Assembly: GCF_003816055.1 (NCBI RefSeq)
Contig: NZ_CP033906.1
Location: 868,001-932,000 of the forward strand
Length of the DNA: 64,000 nucleotides
Reading direction: 5' to 3'
Source of the DNA: Bacillus sp. FJAT-42376
GTDB taxonomy: Bacteria > Bacillota > Bacilli > Bacillales > Bacillaceae
Each line of letters begins with the position of its first letter. The first letter of the stretch is position 1. The notes below the pieces were generated by a model. That model was not told the origin of the DNA, searched no databases, and worked only from the letters and a program-made list of their open reading frames with translations. Of this stretch, positions 32,007 through 40,309 are shown piece after piece. Made by a program: the position numbers and the translations under genes.

Positions 32007-32504
32007 TTATCCCCCCTTATTCGATAGCAAATCCTTAATGATATTTTTCAAATCCTTTCTTTCTCCGGAGATTACGAGTGTATCTCCTGCTTCAATGATG
32101 GAATCCGGTCCGGGTGTCAGCTGTTTAGACTGGTTCTTTTTAATAATGGCGATGATGGTGATTCCATAGTTGCTGCGGACGTCGATATCCCCGATGGACT
32201 GATTGACAGCAGCTGCTCCCGGCTCTACTTTAAACCATTCGATAATCAAATCATCGAACGCAAGCTCAATGTTTTCCATCGCTTTTGGCTTGTATGTCAT
32301 CCCGCCGAGGATCGCTGCAATCTGCCTTGCTTCTGCATCATTCATTGTGATATTGGAGATGCTTTCTTCGTGATCATCATCATCATAATGATACATTTCA
32401 CGCCGCCCGTCATCATGAATGATGACAACAATTTTGTCATTGTTCCTCGTTACCGCTTCAAATTTCCGCCCGATTCCCGGTAAATCGCCTTCTCGAATGT
32501 TCAT
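32007..32504 (-). CDS. khtT: KhtT regulatory subunit of the K+/H+ antiporter
   Basis: A 165-residue cytoplasmic protein: an N-terminal domain of about 70 residues and a C-terminal RCK_C (TrkA-C) domain (about 75-160) with GDIDVRSNYGITIIAI and IIEAGDTLVISG. In B. subtilis KhtT the RCK_C domain binds c-di-AMP and opens KhtU. AAAGGGG precedes the ATG. It lies between an AbrB-domain gene and khtU, with short gaps on both sides. B. subtilis has khtS in the position occupied here by the AbrB-domain gene. Confidence 0.92.
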   Translation of the reverse strand: MNIREGDLPGIGRKFEAVTRNNDKIVVIIHDDGRREMYHYDDDDHEESISNITMNDAEARQIAAILGGMTYKPKAMENIELAFDDLIIEWFKVEPGAAAVNQSIGDIDVRSNYGITIIAIIKKNQSKQLTPGPDSIIEAGDTLVISGERKDLKNIIKDLLSNKGG

Positions 32505-32520
32505 GATATGAACCCCTTTC

Positions 32521-32745
32521 TTATTCCTCTAATTGAGTTTTTGCCTTGCGCATCAGCTGCTTAAATTTTTCGTCGCTGACGATGTCCTGAACCTTATGAA
32601 GGGACTCCAAATCTGCTTTTGTCATAATCACAAGCCCGTCTTCTTCAATAAAAGCCACTCTTTCCCCTTCATGCAGGTCAAGCGTCTCTCGAACATGCTT
32701 CGGGATCGTGATCTGCCCCTTCGAGCTCAGTTTAGAAAATTCCAT
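32521..32745 (-). CDS. AbrB/MazE/SpoVT-domain small regulator heading the khtTU operon
   Basis: A 74-residue protein whose first 45 residues are a swapped-hairpin AbrB fold: SKLSSKGQITIPKHVRETLD, then EGERVAFIEEDGLVIM. The C-terminal 28 residues are helical and charged, as in antitoxin or dimerisation tails. No toxin gene adjoins; khtT follows after 16 bp, so it is probably a DNA-binding autoregulator of the antiporter operon. ATG 32745 is chosen because AAGGAG lies 8 bp upstream, whereas the ATG at 32751 is only 2 bp from it. Confidence 0.8.
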   Translation of the reverse strand: MEFSKLSSKGQITIPKHVRETLDLHEGERVAFIEEDGLVIMTKADLESLHKVQDIVSDEKFKQLMRKAKTQLEE

Positions 32746-32907
32746 GTTCATTCTCCTTGTTTTCTTGGTTTTCTAGGAATTCCTTACTTTCCTTACTTTT
32801 ATTCTAACAGAAATTTGGAAAATTAGCTAATGATAAGTATGAAAAGGTGTGAACCAGGCTAAATTCCGCGGCAGGCCGGTTGCTTTCCGGCAAGTGTTGT
32901 GATGGCA

Positions 32908-32951
32908 TAAAAAAACCCCCGGGATGCTTATACAGCGTCCCGGGGGAGGGG
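32908..32951 (-). terminator. Terminator of the YwoG-like transporter gene
   Basis: On the minus strand CCCCCGGGACGC pairs with GCATCCCGGGGG, followed by seven T residues. Confidence 0.88.
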
Positions 32952-32991
32952 GGTCATGATGTTTTATCTGAACCTGGCTTTTTAGTCAGGT

Positions 32992-34182
32992 TCACGATAC
33001 GTGTTCTTTCGGTACATAATTCGATTGTTTTTTCCGGGTCACGGCAGTGAAAAGCACAAGCGTGACAATAATCAGTCCGGATGCATACAAGTACAGGTTT
33101 GAAAGCCCGAGATTCGCAGCGAGCATGCCAAGGATATAAGAGCCAAAGGCAATGCCGATATCAAAAAATGTAAAGAATGTTGACGTTGCATGACCGCTTC
33201 TGGAAGGATGGGCTTTTTGAATAGCCAGTGTCTGGAAGCAGGGAACAAGTGAACCATAGCCGAGTCCGATCAGCGCGCCTGATGCAAGGAGCATCCATGA
33301 GGAGTCTGTAAAGCTGAGCATGAGCATCCCGGCAGCAAAAATGATGAAGGATGGAATCATGACAATCGCGGGCCCTCTTCGGTCGAATGCCCGCCCGACG
33401 AACGGTCTTGATAAAAGCATGACCACGGCGAACACGACGAAAAAGTAGCTCGCTGTGTGGGCAAGGCCAAGGCTTTTTGCATACAGGGAAATAAATGAAA
33501 TAATCCCGGAGTATGAGAATGCAACCAGTCCGCCAATCAAGGCAATGGGGATGACGGTTTTTTCAAAAAGATCCGAAGCCGTGAATTTCCTTGCCGGTAC
33601 TTTGACATGTTCGATTTTAATAAGAAAGCTGAACAGAACGCCTGCAACTGCCAGGATGGAAAAAATCATGAACAGCACAGTAAACGTGGTGAACTGAAGA
33701 AGGGTCAGGGCCAGGAATGGGCCGAAAACGACGGCAAGGTTCATGGACATTGCATGGTAGCCGAGTCCTTCCCCGCGGCGCTCTTTCGGTATAATGTCCG
33801 CAGCAATTGCACCGGTTGCGGTTGTAATCAGGCTGAATGAAATCCCGTGAATAAATCTGAGTACAAGCAGGCCTGTGAACTGATCCACCCAGACGTAGAC
33901 GACTGTGGTGAGCATGAAAACAATCATTCCCACAATAAGACAAAGCTTTTTCCCGTACCGTTCGAGAAGTTTTCCCCATACAGGCCGGACAAGGATAGCG
34001 GAAAGCATGAACGCCGTAATGACCAGACCGGCTTCTGTGTTTGATCTATTTAAATCTTCAATGACATAGATAGGAAGAGCAGTGAGCAGTGCGTAGAACG
34101 TTAAGAAGATGAAGAAGTTGATCAGAAAATTGCTGATAAAGCTCTTCGTCCAAATGGGAGCCTTTGTTGCAGATGATGTCAT
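32992..34182 (-). CDS. MFS transporter (YwoG-like)
   Basis: A 396-residue protein with twelve membrane helices and the MFS loop motif RPVWGKLLERYGKKL between helices 2 and 3. The length equals B. subtilis YwoG, which likewise sits next to a MarR-type gene. It is probably drug or metabolite efflux; the substrate is not known. AAAGGAGG precedes the ATG. It lies downstream of the marR gene in the same direction with a 70 bp gap, consistent with one repressed operon. Confidence 0.85.
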   Translation of the reverse strand: MTSSATKAPIWTKSFISNFLINFFIFLTFYALLTALPIYVIEDLNRSNTEAGLVITAFMLSAILVRPVWGKLLERYGKKLCLIVGMIVFMLTTVVYVWVDQFTGLLVLRFIHGISFSLITTATGAIAADIIPKERRGEGLGYHAMSMNLAVVFGPFLALTLLQFTTFTVLFMIFSILAVAGVLFSFLIKIEHVKVPARKFTASDLFEKTVIPIALIGGLVAFSYSGIISFISLYAKSLGLAHTASYFFVVFAVVMLLSRPFVGRAFDRRGPAIVMIPSFIIFAAGMLMLSFTDSSWMLLASGALIGLGYGSLVPCFQTLAIQKAHPSRSGHATSTFFTFFDIGIAFGSYILGMLAANLGLSNLYLYASGLIIVTLVLFTAVTRKKQSNYVPKEHVS

Positions 34183-34252
34183 GTTGTACCTCCTTTGATG
34201 ATTTTATCTTATAGAAGAAACGGGTTTTTTCCTAATAGAATGACTTGCAGAT

Positions 34253-34666
34253 TTAATTCCAGCTGCCGATTTTCCCGAGAAGGGAAGTAAGAGTGCGGCG
34301 GTCATTTTCGTTTAAATCCCGGAGCATTTCTTCCTCGAATGCTTTAATAGACTGTTTGATCTGTTCAAGCTTTTCATCCGCCAGAGGAGTAAGACTGACA
34401 ATCTTCTCCCGTTTGTCCGCCCCCGGCTCTCTATTAATCCAGCCGCTCTCTTCTAATCTGGCAATCGTCCTTGTAACGGTAGGAGCTTCCACATTTAAAT
34501 AACGCCAGATTTCAGTTTGGGACATCGGTCCGAACCGGTCGAGACAATATAGAACAGACCATTGTGAACTATATATTCCGTGTTCCTGGAGCCTGGAGTT
34601 GGATTCCTTTGTTAAATAGCGGACCGCCTGATGAAGATTATGGATAATGTTGCTAGTATCCTCCAT
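34253..34666 (-). CDS. MarR-family repressor (YwoH-like)
   Basis: A 137-residue winged-helix protein with the MarR pattern: YSSQWSVLYCLDRFG, TEIWRYLNVEAPTVTRTIARLE as helix-turn-helix, and GADKREKIVSLT as wing. A single Cys (in YCLDRFG) lies in helix 2. It probably represses itself and the downstream MFS gene through the near-palindrome at 34683-34696. GAGGTG precedes the ATG. Confidence 0.87.
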   Translation of the reverse strand: MEDTSNIIHNLHQAVRYLTKESNSRLQEHGIYSSQWSVLYCLDRFGPMSQTEIWRYLNVEAPTVTRTIARLEESGWINREPGADKREKIVSLTPLADEKLEQIKQSIKAFEEEMLRDLNENDRRTLTSLLGKIGSWN

Positions 34667-34682
34667 TTTTTCACCTCTATTA

Positions 34683-34696
34683 TTTACCTAAGTAAA
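34683..34696 (-). promoter_or_regulatory. Candidate MarR operator
   Basis: TTTACCTAAGTAAA is a 14 bp near-palindrome (one mismatch pair) 17 bp upstream of the marR start, where a bound dimer would block transcription. Assignment rests on symmetry and position. Confidence 0.55.
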
Positions 34697-34893
34697 CATT
34701 TTATCGGCATTTTAGACGAAAATCAACAGAAATAGCCGAATAAGTGTGAAATAGTGAAAAAACTTATGGGTCAATTGGCGAGAAGTGGATAGATTCCCTG
34801 TGAAACTCTTTACAGGGAAGTCCTATCCTTTGAAACCATATTTTATTTCTGTTAGGGTTGTTTAGGAGCAAACACAAAGGGAGGAAAACGAAT

Positions 34894-35511
34894 ATGAAAG
34901 CCAAAGGTCTAGTATTAGTTTCAAGCCTTGCGATAGGAGCTCTTACATTTGCGGGGCAAACGAACACAGCGAGTGCAGCTGAAAATTATAAAGTACAACA
35001 AGGTGACTCTTATTATAAAATCGGACAAGAATACGGCGTTGCAATTGATGCGTTAAAAGAAGCAAACGGCCGTGCCGATAATATGATTTACACAGGTGAA
35101 ACCCTTCAAATTCCTGTTGCCGGCGCAGTGGATGTAAAAGGTGCTGAGCAAGCAGTTTCAGATGAAGATAAAGATCTAATGGCCCGTCTTGTAGAAGCGG
35201 AAGCAAAAGGCGAATCGTATGAAGGAAAAGTAGCGGTAGCCACTGTAATCATGAACCGGGTGGAAAGCGACAAATTCCCGGATAACGTCAAAGATGTAAT
35301 CTATGAAAACGGCCAATTTTCACCGGTAGCCAACGGAGCGATTAATAATCCGGCAAGCCAGGAGTCTAAAGATGCGGTAAATGAAGCCATCTCTTATTCC
35401 AGCATCAGCAAAGGCGCACTCTATTTCTATAATCCGGATAAGGCAGGCTCAAGCTTCCTTGATGGAAAAGAAGTGACGACAACAATCGGCAACCACGTAT
35501 TTGCTAAATAA
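34894..35511 (+). CDS. Secreted LysM + SleB-type cell wall hydrolase (YkvT-like)
   Basis: A 205-residue protein: signal peptide ending near ASA-AE (residue 29), a LysM domain (NYKVQQGDSYYKIGQEYGV, about 32-75) and a Hydrolase_2/SleB-CwlJ domain (about 90-205). The catalytic Glu is likely in MARLVEAEAKGES, with VATVIMNRVESDKFP and IYENGQFSPV following. Relatives are cortex-lytic lytic transglycosylases; the LysM form with a signal peptide resembles B. subtilis YkvT. ATG 34894 has GGAGG 9 bp upstream; an upstream in-frame start lacks a site. Confidence 0.85.
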   Translation: MKAKGLVLVSSLAIGALTFAGQTNTASAAENYKVQQGDSYYKIGQEYGVAIDALKEANGRADNMIYTGETLQIPVAGAVDVKGAEQAVSDEDKDLMARLVEAEAKGESYEGKVAVATVIMNRVESDKFPDNVKDVIYENGQFSPVANGAINNPASQESKDAVNEAISYSSISKGALYFYNPDKAGSSFLDGKEVTTTIGNHVFAK

Positions 35512-35519
35512 ATAATAGT

Positions 35520-35560
35520 AAAAAAGGAGCGGACCCACTCAAGGGATCCGCTCCTTTTTC
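35520..35560 (+). terminator. Terminator of the SleB-type hydrolase gene
   Basis: AAAAAGGAGCGGA and TCCGCTCCTTTTT form the stem around a 15-base loop; it can also serve the converging 60-codon gene. Confidence 0.88.
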
Positions 35561-35573
35561 TTATTGCAGGCAT

Positions 35574-35756
35574 CTAGGCAGGCATCGTGTTCATCAGAAC
35601 GAGCACGGCTCCGGCAAGTGCGCCAATCCCGATGCCGTAAAGCAGCCACGCCATCCGTTTGTTTCCTCTTGGGGCGTTCTTCATCCGTACAACGGTCACA
35701 AGCCGAAAGGTCATCAATAGAAAGGCTGCAGCAGCAAATAAGATAATTCCATTCAT
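35574..35756 (-). CDS. Small two-helix membrane protein of unknown function
   Basis: A 60-residue protein with two hydrophobic helices (about 3-22 and 38-57) and a basic loop (RMKNAPRGNKR) between them, so both ends probably face outward. GGGGAGG lies 9 bp before the ATG, which makes it a credible gene. I do not recognise a family. It converges on the hydrolase gene and shares its terminator, and it is divergent from the kinase gene at 35968. Confidence 0.6.
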   Translation of the reverse strand: MNGIILFAAAAFLLMTFRLVTVVRMKNAPRGNKRMAWLLYGIGIGALAGAVLVLMNTMPA

Positions 35757-35967
35757 ATTCTATTCCTCCCCGCTCTCAAAGCTCATGTAAACTATGTACC
35801 CATTTCCCCATCTTTTCAAATACCATTTTACCGATAAATTTTTCCCGAAACAAAAGGGAAATTCATCCTCTTTGAAGCATTCTATGATTTACCATAAGAA
35901 TTTTCACATAACCGCATTTCTTTTCGTTACAATGAGAGAAGAATATTTGATTGCTAGGTGGACGATT

Positions 35968-37257
35968 ATGGAACCCTCCAAAAAAATTGCTTTGCGAATT
36001 GCACTGATCTATTTAATCATCGGTATTTTCTGGATTTTTCTCACAGACCATCTATCGTTGCTGATGGCCAAAAGGGATCTGGATCTATACGATTTTTTTC
36101 AGCGCAATAAGGGCTGGATCTATATTCTGCTGACCTGTATCGGACTGTATATTCTTGTTTACAGGCGGACAAAACGAATTTTCCTTTCAAAGGAAAAGCT
36201 TGAGCAAAAAGAAAAAGAGCTTGAGAGAAGCAATGAGCATTACCGCTCCCTATTCCATCATAATCCTGACGGGGTATTTGAGACGGATACGAAGGGCAGT
36301 CTGACCGCTCTTAATCCGGAGGGGGAACTGATTCTCAATTGCAAAGAGTCTTATATAAAGGGAAGAGATGCCCGGGAATTCATTATTCCTTCTGAATGGG
36401 AACGGGCCAGCGCCCTTTTTCAGCAAGTGCTCTCAGGTTCTCCTCAAAAGTTTGAACTGACAGTCCGCAACCGGCTAAAGCAGGAGCGCATTTTACGGTG
36501 TTCACTCCTTCCCATCATCATAAAAGGGGAAATACAGGGGGTATTCGGAATTGGCCGGGATATTACAGAATATAAGGCCAACGAAGAGCTCATGATTGCT
36601 GCCGAAAAGATGTCAGTGATCGGAGAACTTGCCGCATCTGTCGCGCATGAAATACGAAATCCGCTTACCTCATTAAAAGGATTTGTCCAGCTCATGTCCT
36701 CGACAAGATCAGTAGACGACCAGCACTTGGATATCATGATGTCAGAAATAGACAGGATCAACCTGATCTCCGGCGAAATGCTTGCTCTTGGGAAGAAGCA
36801 GGATGTCCTGTTCAGGCAGGAGAATGTAAGGTCCATCCTCAATCACGTGATGGTTCTCCTTGAAGGAGAGGCCCACATGAAAAACGTCATGGTCCGGTTT
36901 GAAGATGACAGCGGAGAGCCGCTCAGCATTTACTGTGATCAAAATCAGATTAAGCAAGTCTTCCTTAATCTCCTGAAAAATGCCATAGAAGCTATCCCTG
37001 AATGCGGAGAGATTGTCATCAGCCTTTCCCGCAGCAAGGAAAACGTGAGAATTCGCATTGAGGACGATGGAACCGGCATGGAAAAAGAACGGCTGGAAAA
37101 ACTCGGAGAGCCCTTTTACTCAACGAAGGAAAGAGGCACCGGCCTTGGTCTCGCCGTCTGTTTCAGCATCGTCAAACGGCACAAAGGCTCCATCCATTTT
37201 AAAAGTACAGTGGGAATCGGTACAAGCGTCATCGTTGAATTCCCGTTTGTAAAATAA
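35968..37257 (+). CDS. Membrane PAS sensor histidine kinase (sporulation-kinase type)
   Basis: A 429-residue kinase: two membrane helices (about 8-30 and 50-68) with a short extracellular loop, a linker coiled coil, one PAS domain (about 95-205, HYRSLFHHNPDGVFETD), HisKA with AHEIRNPLTSLKGFVQL, and a HATPase domain (NLLKNAIEAI, DDGTGM, GTGLGLAV). The arrangement is that of the soluble-PAS KinA/KinC/KinD/KinE group feeding Spo0F, but the specific paralogue is not clear. ATG 35968 follows AGGTGG at 6 bp; earlier in-frame starts have no site and no hydrophobic logic. No response regulator is adjacent. Confidence 0.87.
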   Translation: MEPSKKIALRIALIYLIIGIFWIFLTDHLSLLMAKRDLDLYDFFQRNKGWIYILLTCIGLYILVYRRTKRIFLSKEKLEQKEKELERSNEHYRSLFHHNPDGVFETDTKGSLTALNPEGELILNCKESYIKGRDAREFIIPSEWERASALFQQVLSGSPQKFELTVRNRLKQERILRCSLLPIIIKGEIQGVFGIGRDITEYKANEELMIAAEKMSVIGELAASVAHEIRNPLTSLKGFVQLMSSTRSVDDQHLDIMMSEIDRINLISGEMLALGKKQDVLFRQENVRSILNHVMVLLEGEAHMKNVMVRFEDDSGEPLSIYCDQNQIKQVFLNLLKNAIEAIPECGEIVISLSRSKENVRIRIEDDGTGMEKERLEKLGEPFYSTKERGTGLGLAVCFSIVKRHKGSIHFKSTVGIGTSVIVEFPFVK

Positions 37258-37300
37258 AAAGAGGCGGGGACAAAAGGTTTCCGGCTCATAAACAAGCACT

Positions 37301-37476
37301 GTTAAACTTGGCTGTTGATTTCCGCTGCAGGCGCTCAGCGACCAGCGGGGCGTGTGGCGAGCCTCCTCGCCGCTTTGCGACTGCGGGTCTCACCTTCCCG
37401 CTGCTCCCGCAGGAGTCTCACGCCTTCCGCTTCAATCAACAGAGTTTAAAAAATCAGCAACATGCTTTAACATAGC
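37301..37476 (+). repeat. Dispersed intergenic repeat, full-length copy (176 bp)
   Basis: Ordered blocks are GTTAAACTTGGCTGTTGATT, TTTCCGCTGCAGGCGCTCAG, CGACCAGCGGGGCG, GCCTCCTCGCCGC, GACTGCGGGTCTCACC, TTCCCGCTGCTCC, GCAGGAGTCTCACGCCTTC, CGCTTCAATCAAC and a CATGCTTTAACA end. The same order is seen at 47522-47700, reversed at 7908-8053, and shortened at 2308-2428. Confidence 0.85.
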
Positions 37477-37478
37477 GA

Positions 37479-37537
37479 AAAAAAACCGAACGATTATTTG
37501 AAACTCTGGTATAGAGTTTCGTAATCGTTCGGTTTTA
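37479..37537. terminator. Large bidirectional terminator hairpin
   Basis: AAAACCGAACGATTA and TAATCGTTCGGTTTT form the outer stem and GAAACTC/GAGTTTC the inner one, between the kinase gene and the converging SMR genes. Confidence 0.85.
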
Positions 37538-37620
37538 TTGTTTTTCATGCTTTTTAAAAAAAATATTCGGCATAGGGACAATAATTTCAGTTATGTCCCA
37601 GCCCCTTTTTGCACCGTCAC

Positions 37621-37935
37621 TTACGCAATGATTTTTAAACCGATCGTTGAACCCAGAATGAGGGCGATGAACAAAATCCGCTGCCAGTCTTTCGATTCCC
37701 CGTACAGAATCATGCCAAGCACCGCCCCGCCGGCGGCCCCGATCCCTGTCCAGATTGCGTAAGCCGTTCCCATCGGGAGTGATTTCATTGCGATGGAAAG
37801 AAGAGTAAAGCTCGCCATAAACGATACAGCCAGCAGAAGGATGTTGGCTGCACTGCGCTTCCTGGCTACTCTATTCAGAAGGACAACGCCCAGCATTTCA
37901 AATAATCCTGCAGCGACAATCACAAACCATGCCAT
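37621..37935 (-). CDS. ykkD: SMR efflux subunit (YkkD-like)
   Basis: A 104-residue four-helix small multidrug resistance protein. The membrane Glu of helix 1 is in GLFEMLGVVLLN and the helix 3 block is PMGTAYAIWTGIGAAGG. It matches the YkkD partner of the paired SMR system; YkkCD pairs export guanidinium-type or cationic compounds. The ATG overlaps the stop of the ykkC-like gene by one base (TAATG), and AAGGAG precedes it. Confidence 0.88.
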   Translation of the reverse strand: MAWFVIVAAGLFEMLGVVLLNRVARKRSAANILLLAVSFMASFTLLSIAMKSLPMGTAYAIWTGIGAAGGAVLGMILYGESKDWQRILFIALILGSTIGLKIIA

Positions 37936-38270
37936 TAACCAGTCTCTCCTTCCGGATCTTTTGTTACCGCCTTAAGCCCGATGACCCCAACAAGCAGCGT
38001 GCCAATCAGCATCATTTTCGCCAAGTCGAAAGGCTCGCTGAAAAACAGGATATCCGCCAAAATCGTACCAGCTGTCCCAAGTCCGACGAATACGGCATAG
38101 ACCGTTCCGACCGGAAGCTTGGAACTTGCCACAATCATCACGGTAAAACTCACCGCAATGGCAACAACCGTTCCGCTCCATGAGAGCCAGTCATTTGCGT
38201 GTTTTAAACCGATTACCCATGCCACTTCAAACACAGAAGCAAGCACAACATATACCCAATAACGGTTCAC
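37935..38270 (-). CDS. ykkC: SMR efflux subunit (YkkC-like)
   Basis: A 111-residue SMR protein with the helix 1 Glu in [15 protein letters not shown] and [16 protein letters not shown] in helix 3. Opposite topology to its partner is expected for paired SMR proteins. The start is GTG 38270 behind GGGAGGA, 2 bp after the tetR stop. In B. subtilis ykkCD is preceded by a guanidine riboswitch; here there is no room for one, and control passes to the TetR protein. Confidence 0.88.
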   Translation of the reverse strand: MNRYWVYVVLASVFEVAWVIGLKHANDWLSWSGTVVAIAVSFTVMIVASSKLPVGTVYAVFVGLGTAGTILADILFFSEPFDLAKMMLIGTLLVGVIGLKAVTKDPEGETG

Positions 38271-38272
38271 TC

Positions 38273-38836
38273 TTATTCCTCCCTTGTAATACCGGACCAG
38301 AAAATATTCCATGAAGCATCCAGCCTTTTAAGCTGTCTTTCTTTACCGCCGTAAAGCATTTCCACAAACAGGCTGTCGAGCACTCCGAGAAAGGCAATCG
38401 CCGCCTGCTCGGGGTCAACCTGGATCGGGGAGGCTTTAAAAAGGGCGGTCAGCGCCTCTTCCAGCGCATCAAGATGTTTATATACCTGAACCATGACATC
38501 TTCATACAAATGACTTGGCGGGAAAAACGACATGCGCAGCCAGAATCGTGTTTCCGGTGCTTCCTCATATTTTTTCATATAATCAGTCAGAAACGGATAG
38601 AGCATATTTTTCAAGTTTGCCCCGCCGGCGCTTAAATAAGCAATGGCACGCTCCAGCTCGCGCTGAAATACATCCTCCGCCGCCTTCAGAAAAAGCTCAT
38701 CCTTGCTTTTGAAATGAGAGTAAATGGATTGTTTTTTAATCCCGGCCTCCTCTGCAATAAGCGAAAGGGAAGCCCCCTCATATCCGTGCTCAGAAAAAAT
38801 CAGCAATGCTTTTTGTTTCAGCTCTTCACCAGTCAT
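38273..38836 (-). CDS. TetR-family repressor of the SMR pair
   Basis: A 187-residue protein. Residues 1-50 form the TetR helix-turn-helix ([20 protein letters not shown], then [16 protein letters not shown]). The C-terminal all-helical domain (about 60-185) has [20 protein letters not shown] typical of the TetR_C ligand-binding class. It is the first gene of a tetR-ykkC-ykkD operon with near-zero gaps, and the inverted repeat at 38850-38867 just after its -10 box predicts autorepression relieved by an exported compound. ATG 38836 lies behind GGGAGAGG; the frame stays open upstream but crosses the promoter. Confidence 0.87.
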   Translation of the reverse strand: MTGEELKQKALLIFSEHGYEGASLSLIAEEAGIKKQSIYSHFKSKDELFLKAAEDVFQRELERAIAYLSAGGANLKNMLYPFLTDYMKKYEEAPETRFWLRMSFFPPSHLYEDVMVQVYKHLDALEEALTALFKASPIQVDPEQAAIAFLGVLDSLFVEMLYGGKERQLKRLDASWNIFWSGITREE

Positions 38837-38849
38837 GCATATCCTCTCC

Positions 38850-38898
38850 CTTACGACCGTTCGTAAGTAAATGTAGCACACCCGGTTTTTCCAGTCAA
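38850..38898 (-). promoter_or_regulatory. tetR-SMR promoter with TetR-type operator
   Basis: On the minus strand TTGACT (38898-38893) and TACATT (38875-38870) are 17 bp apart. Two bases after the -10 box lies CTTACGA-ACGG-TCGTAAG (38867-38850), a 7-bp-arm inverted repeat of the kind bound by TetR proteins. Confidence 0.8.
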
Positions 38899-38989
38899 AT
38901 CTCTCATAGGGACATGGCTTTTCCAATTGAATAATGCTATGATTTACAATGTTCATTTGAAAAAAATTAAGAGAAAAGGTGTTGAAGGA

Positions 38990-40159
38990 ATGTCTCAGGA
39001 AACCGTCTTTATACAAACATTCCAGCCATTTATCCAGGAAACATGGAATCAGTCTGCTTTTGAAGCCCCGACCTCGATACAAGTTCAATCGGTCCAGCCG
39101 GTTATGGAAAATAAAGATATTTTAGCGAAATCACCGACAGGAAGCGGCAAGACGCTTGCTTATCTCCTGCCCGTCCTTGAACGGCTGAATGCTGCAGGAA
39201 AACAGCCGCAGGCCGTTATCCTCGCATCCTCCCATGAGCTCGTGATGCAAATCCATTCCGTCATCCAGGATTGGATAAAGGGAAGCGAACTAAGAACCGC
39301 ATCCTTCATCGGAGGCGCCAATCCGAAGCGCCAGCTTGAAAAACTGAAGAAAAATCCGCATATCATCAGCGGAACACCTGGAAAGATCCACGAGCTGATT
39401 AAAATGAAAAAACTCAAAATGCATGAAGTCAAAACCATTGTGCTGGATGAAGGCGATCAGCTGCTCGTCCCTGAACATCTGAAAACGATCACCGAAGTCA
39501 TCAAAAGCACCCAGCGCGACCGCCAGATTCTCCTTTATTCGGCAACCCTTTCTGCAAAAACAGAAGAATTGGCAGCGGAAATGATGAACGAACCTGTCAA
39601 AATCAGTGTAGACCGTGAACAGGCCATCAAAGCCGAAGTACGCCACCTCTACATTGTCAGCGAACAGCGCGACAAGCTGAAGGCATTGGAGAAAATCATG
39701 CGGGCTGCACCAGTTAAAACCCTCGCTTTCATGAAAGACATCGGCAGCGTCAATGTAGCGGCGGAAAAGCTTGCCTACGACCGCGTTCCTGTCAGCATTC
39801 TTCACAGTGAAAGCGGAAAAACCGACCGTGAAGCAGCCTTAAGAAAATTCCGGAAAGGCGAAACGCCGCTGCTCATTGCCACGGACGTCGCCGCAAGAGG
39901 CCTTGACATCCAAAACCTCCAGCAGGTCGTCCACCTCGACTTCCCGGAAGACATCGACCAATTCGTTCACCGCTCCGGCCGCACCGGCAGACTCGGTTCC
40001 ACCGCAGCCGGAACCGTCATCTCCCTCGTCACCGAACGGGAAGAACGCGAATTGAAACAATATGCTAAAAAGCTCGGCATCGAGCTCGAACGCAACGTAT
40101 TGTTCGGCGGAAATATTCTAAGTGAAGAAGAACGGCTGCGGAATGGCCGGAAGAGATAA
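38990..40159 (+). CDS. yfmL: DEAD-box-type RNA helicase (YfmL-like)
   Basis: A 389-residue two-domain helicase core without long extensions. Motifs: Q-motif region FEAPTSIQVQSVQ, motif I SPTGSGKT, motif II as DEGD (VLDEGDQLL) instead of DEAD, motif III SAT, motif V ATDVAARGLDIQ and motif VI HRSGRTGR. B. subtilis YfmL, of similar length, takes part in ribosome assembly. The Ala-to-Gly change in motif II is noted. ATG 38990 follows GAAGG; a longer frame from 38927 has no site. Confidence 0.87.
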   Translation: MSQETVFIQTFQPFIQETWNQSAFEAPTSIQVQSVQPVMENKDILAKSPTGSGKTLAYLLPVLERLNAAGKQPQAVILASSHELVMQIHSVIQDWIKGSELRTASFIGGANPKRQLEKLKKNPHIISGTPGKIHELIKMKKLKMHEVKTIVLDEGDQLLVPEHLKTITEVIKSTQRDRQILLYSATLSAKTEELAAEMMNEPVKISVDREQAIKAEVRHLYIVSEQRDKLKALEKIMRAAPVKTLAFMKDIGSVNVAAEKLAYDRVPVSILHSESGKTDREAALRKFRKGETPLLIATDVAARGLDIQNLQQVVHLDFPEDIDQFVHRSGRTGRLGSTAAGTVISLVTEREERELKQYAKKLGIELERNVLFGGNILSEEERLRNGRKR

Positions 40160-40165
40160 TTTGGG

Positions 40166-40199
40166 AGGACCCTTGCTTAAATAGCAGGGGTCTTTTTTT
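40166..40199 (+). terminator. Terminator of the yfmL-like gene
   Basis: GACCCTTGCT and AGCAGGGGTC form the stem around five bases; seven T residues follow. Confidence 0.88.
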
Positions 40200-40309
40200 G
40201 AGGGGAAACGGGGCTGCTGGAGATTGTGCGGGGGTCTGGAGGGTGACCGTTTTTGGTGGAGGGGGAGGCGATTGACCGTTTCGGGGGTCTGACCCGCTCT
40301 CTGATAAAG

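Noticed and set aside
37258-37300. Guanidine riboswitch for the SMR pair
   Set aside because: The SMR genes start 2 bp after tetR on the minus strand, so there is no leader; this region is downstream of them.
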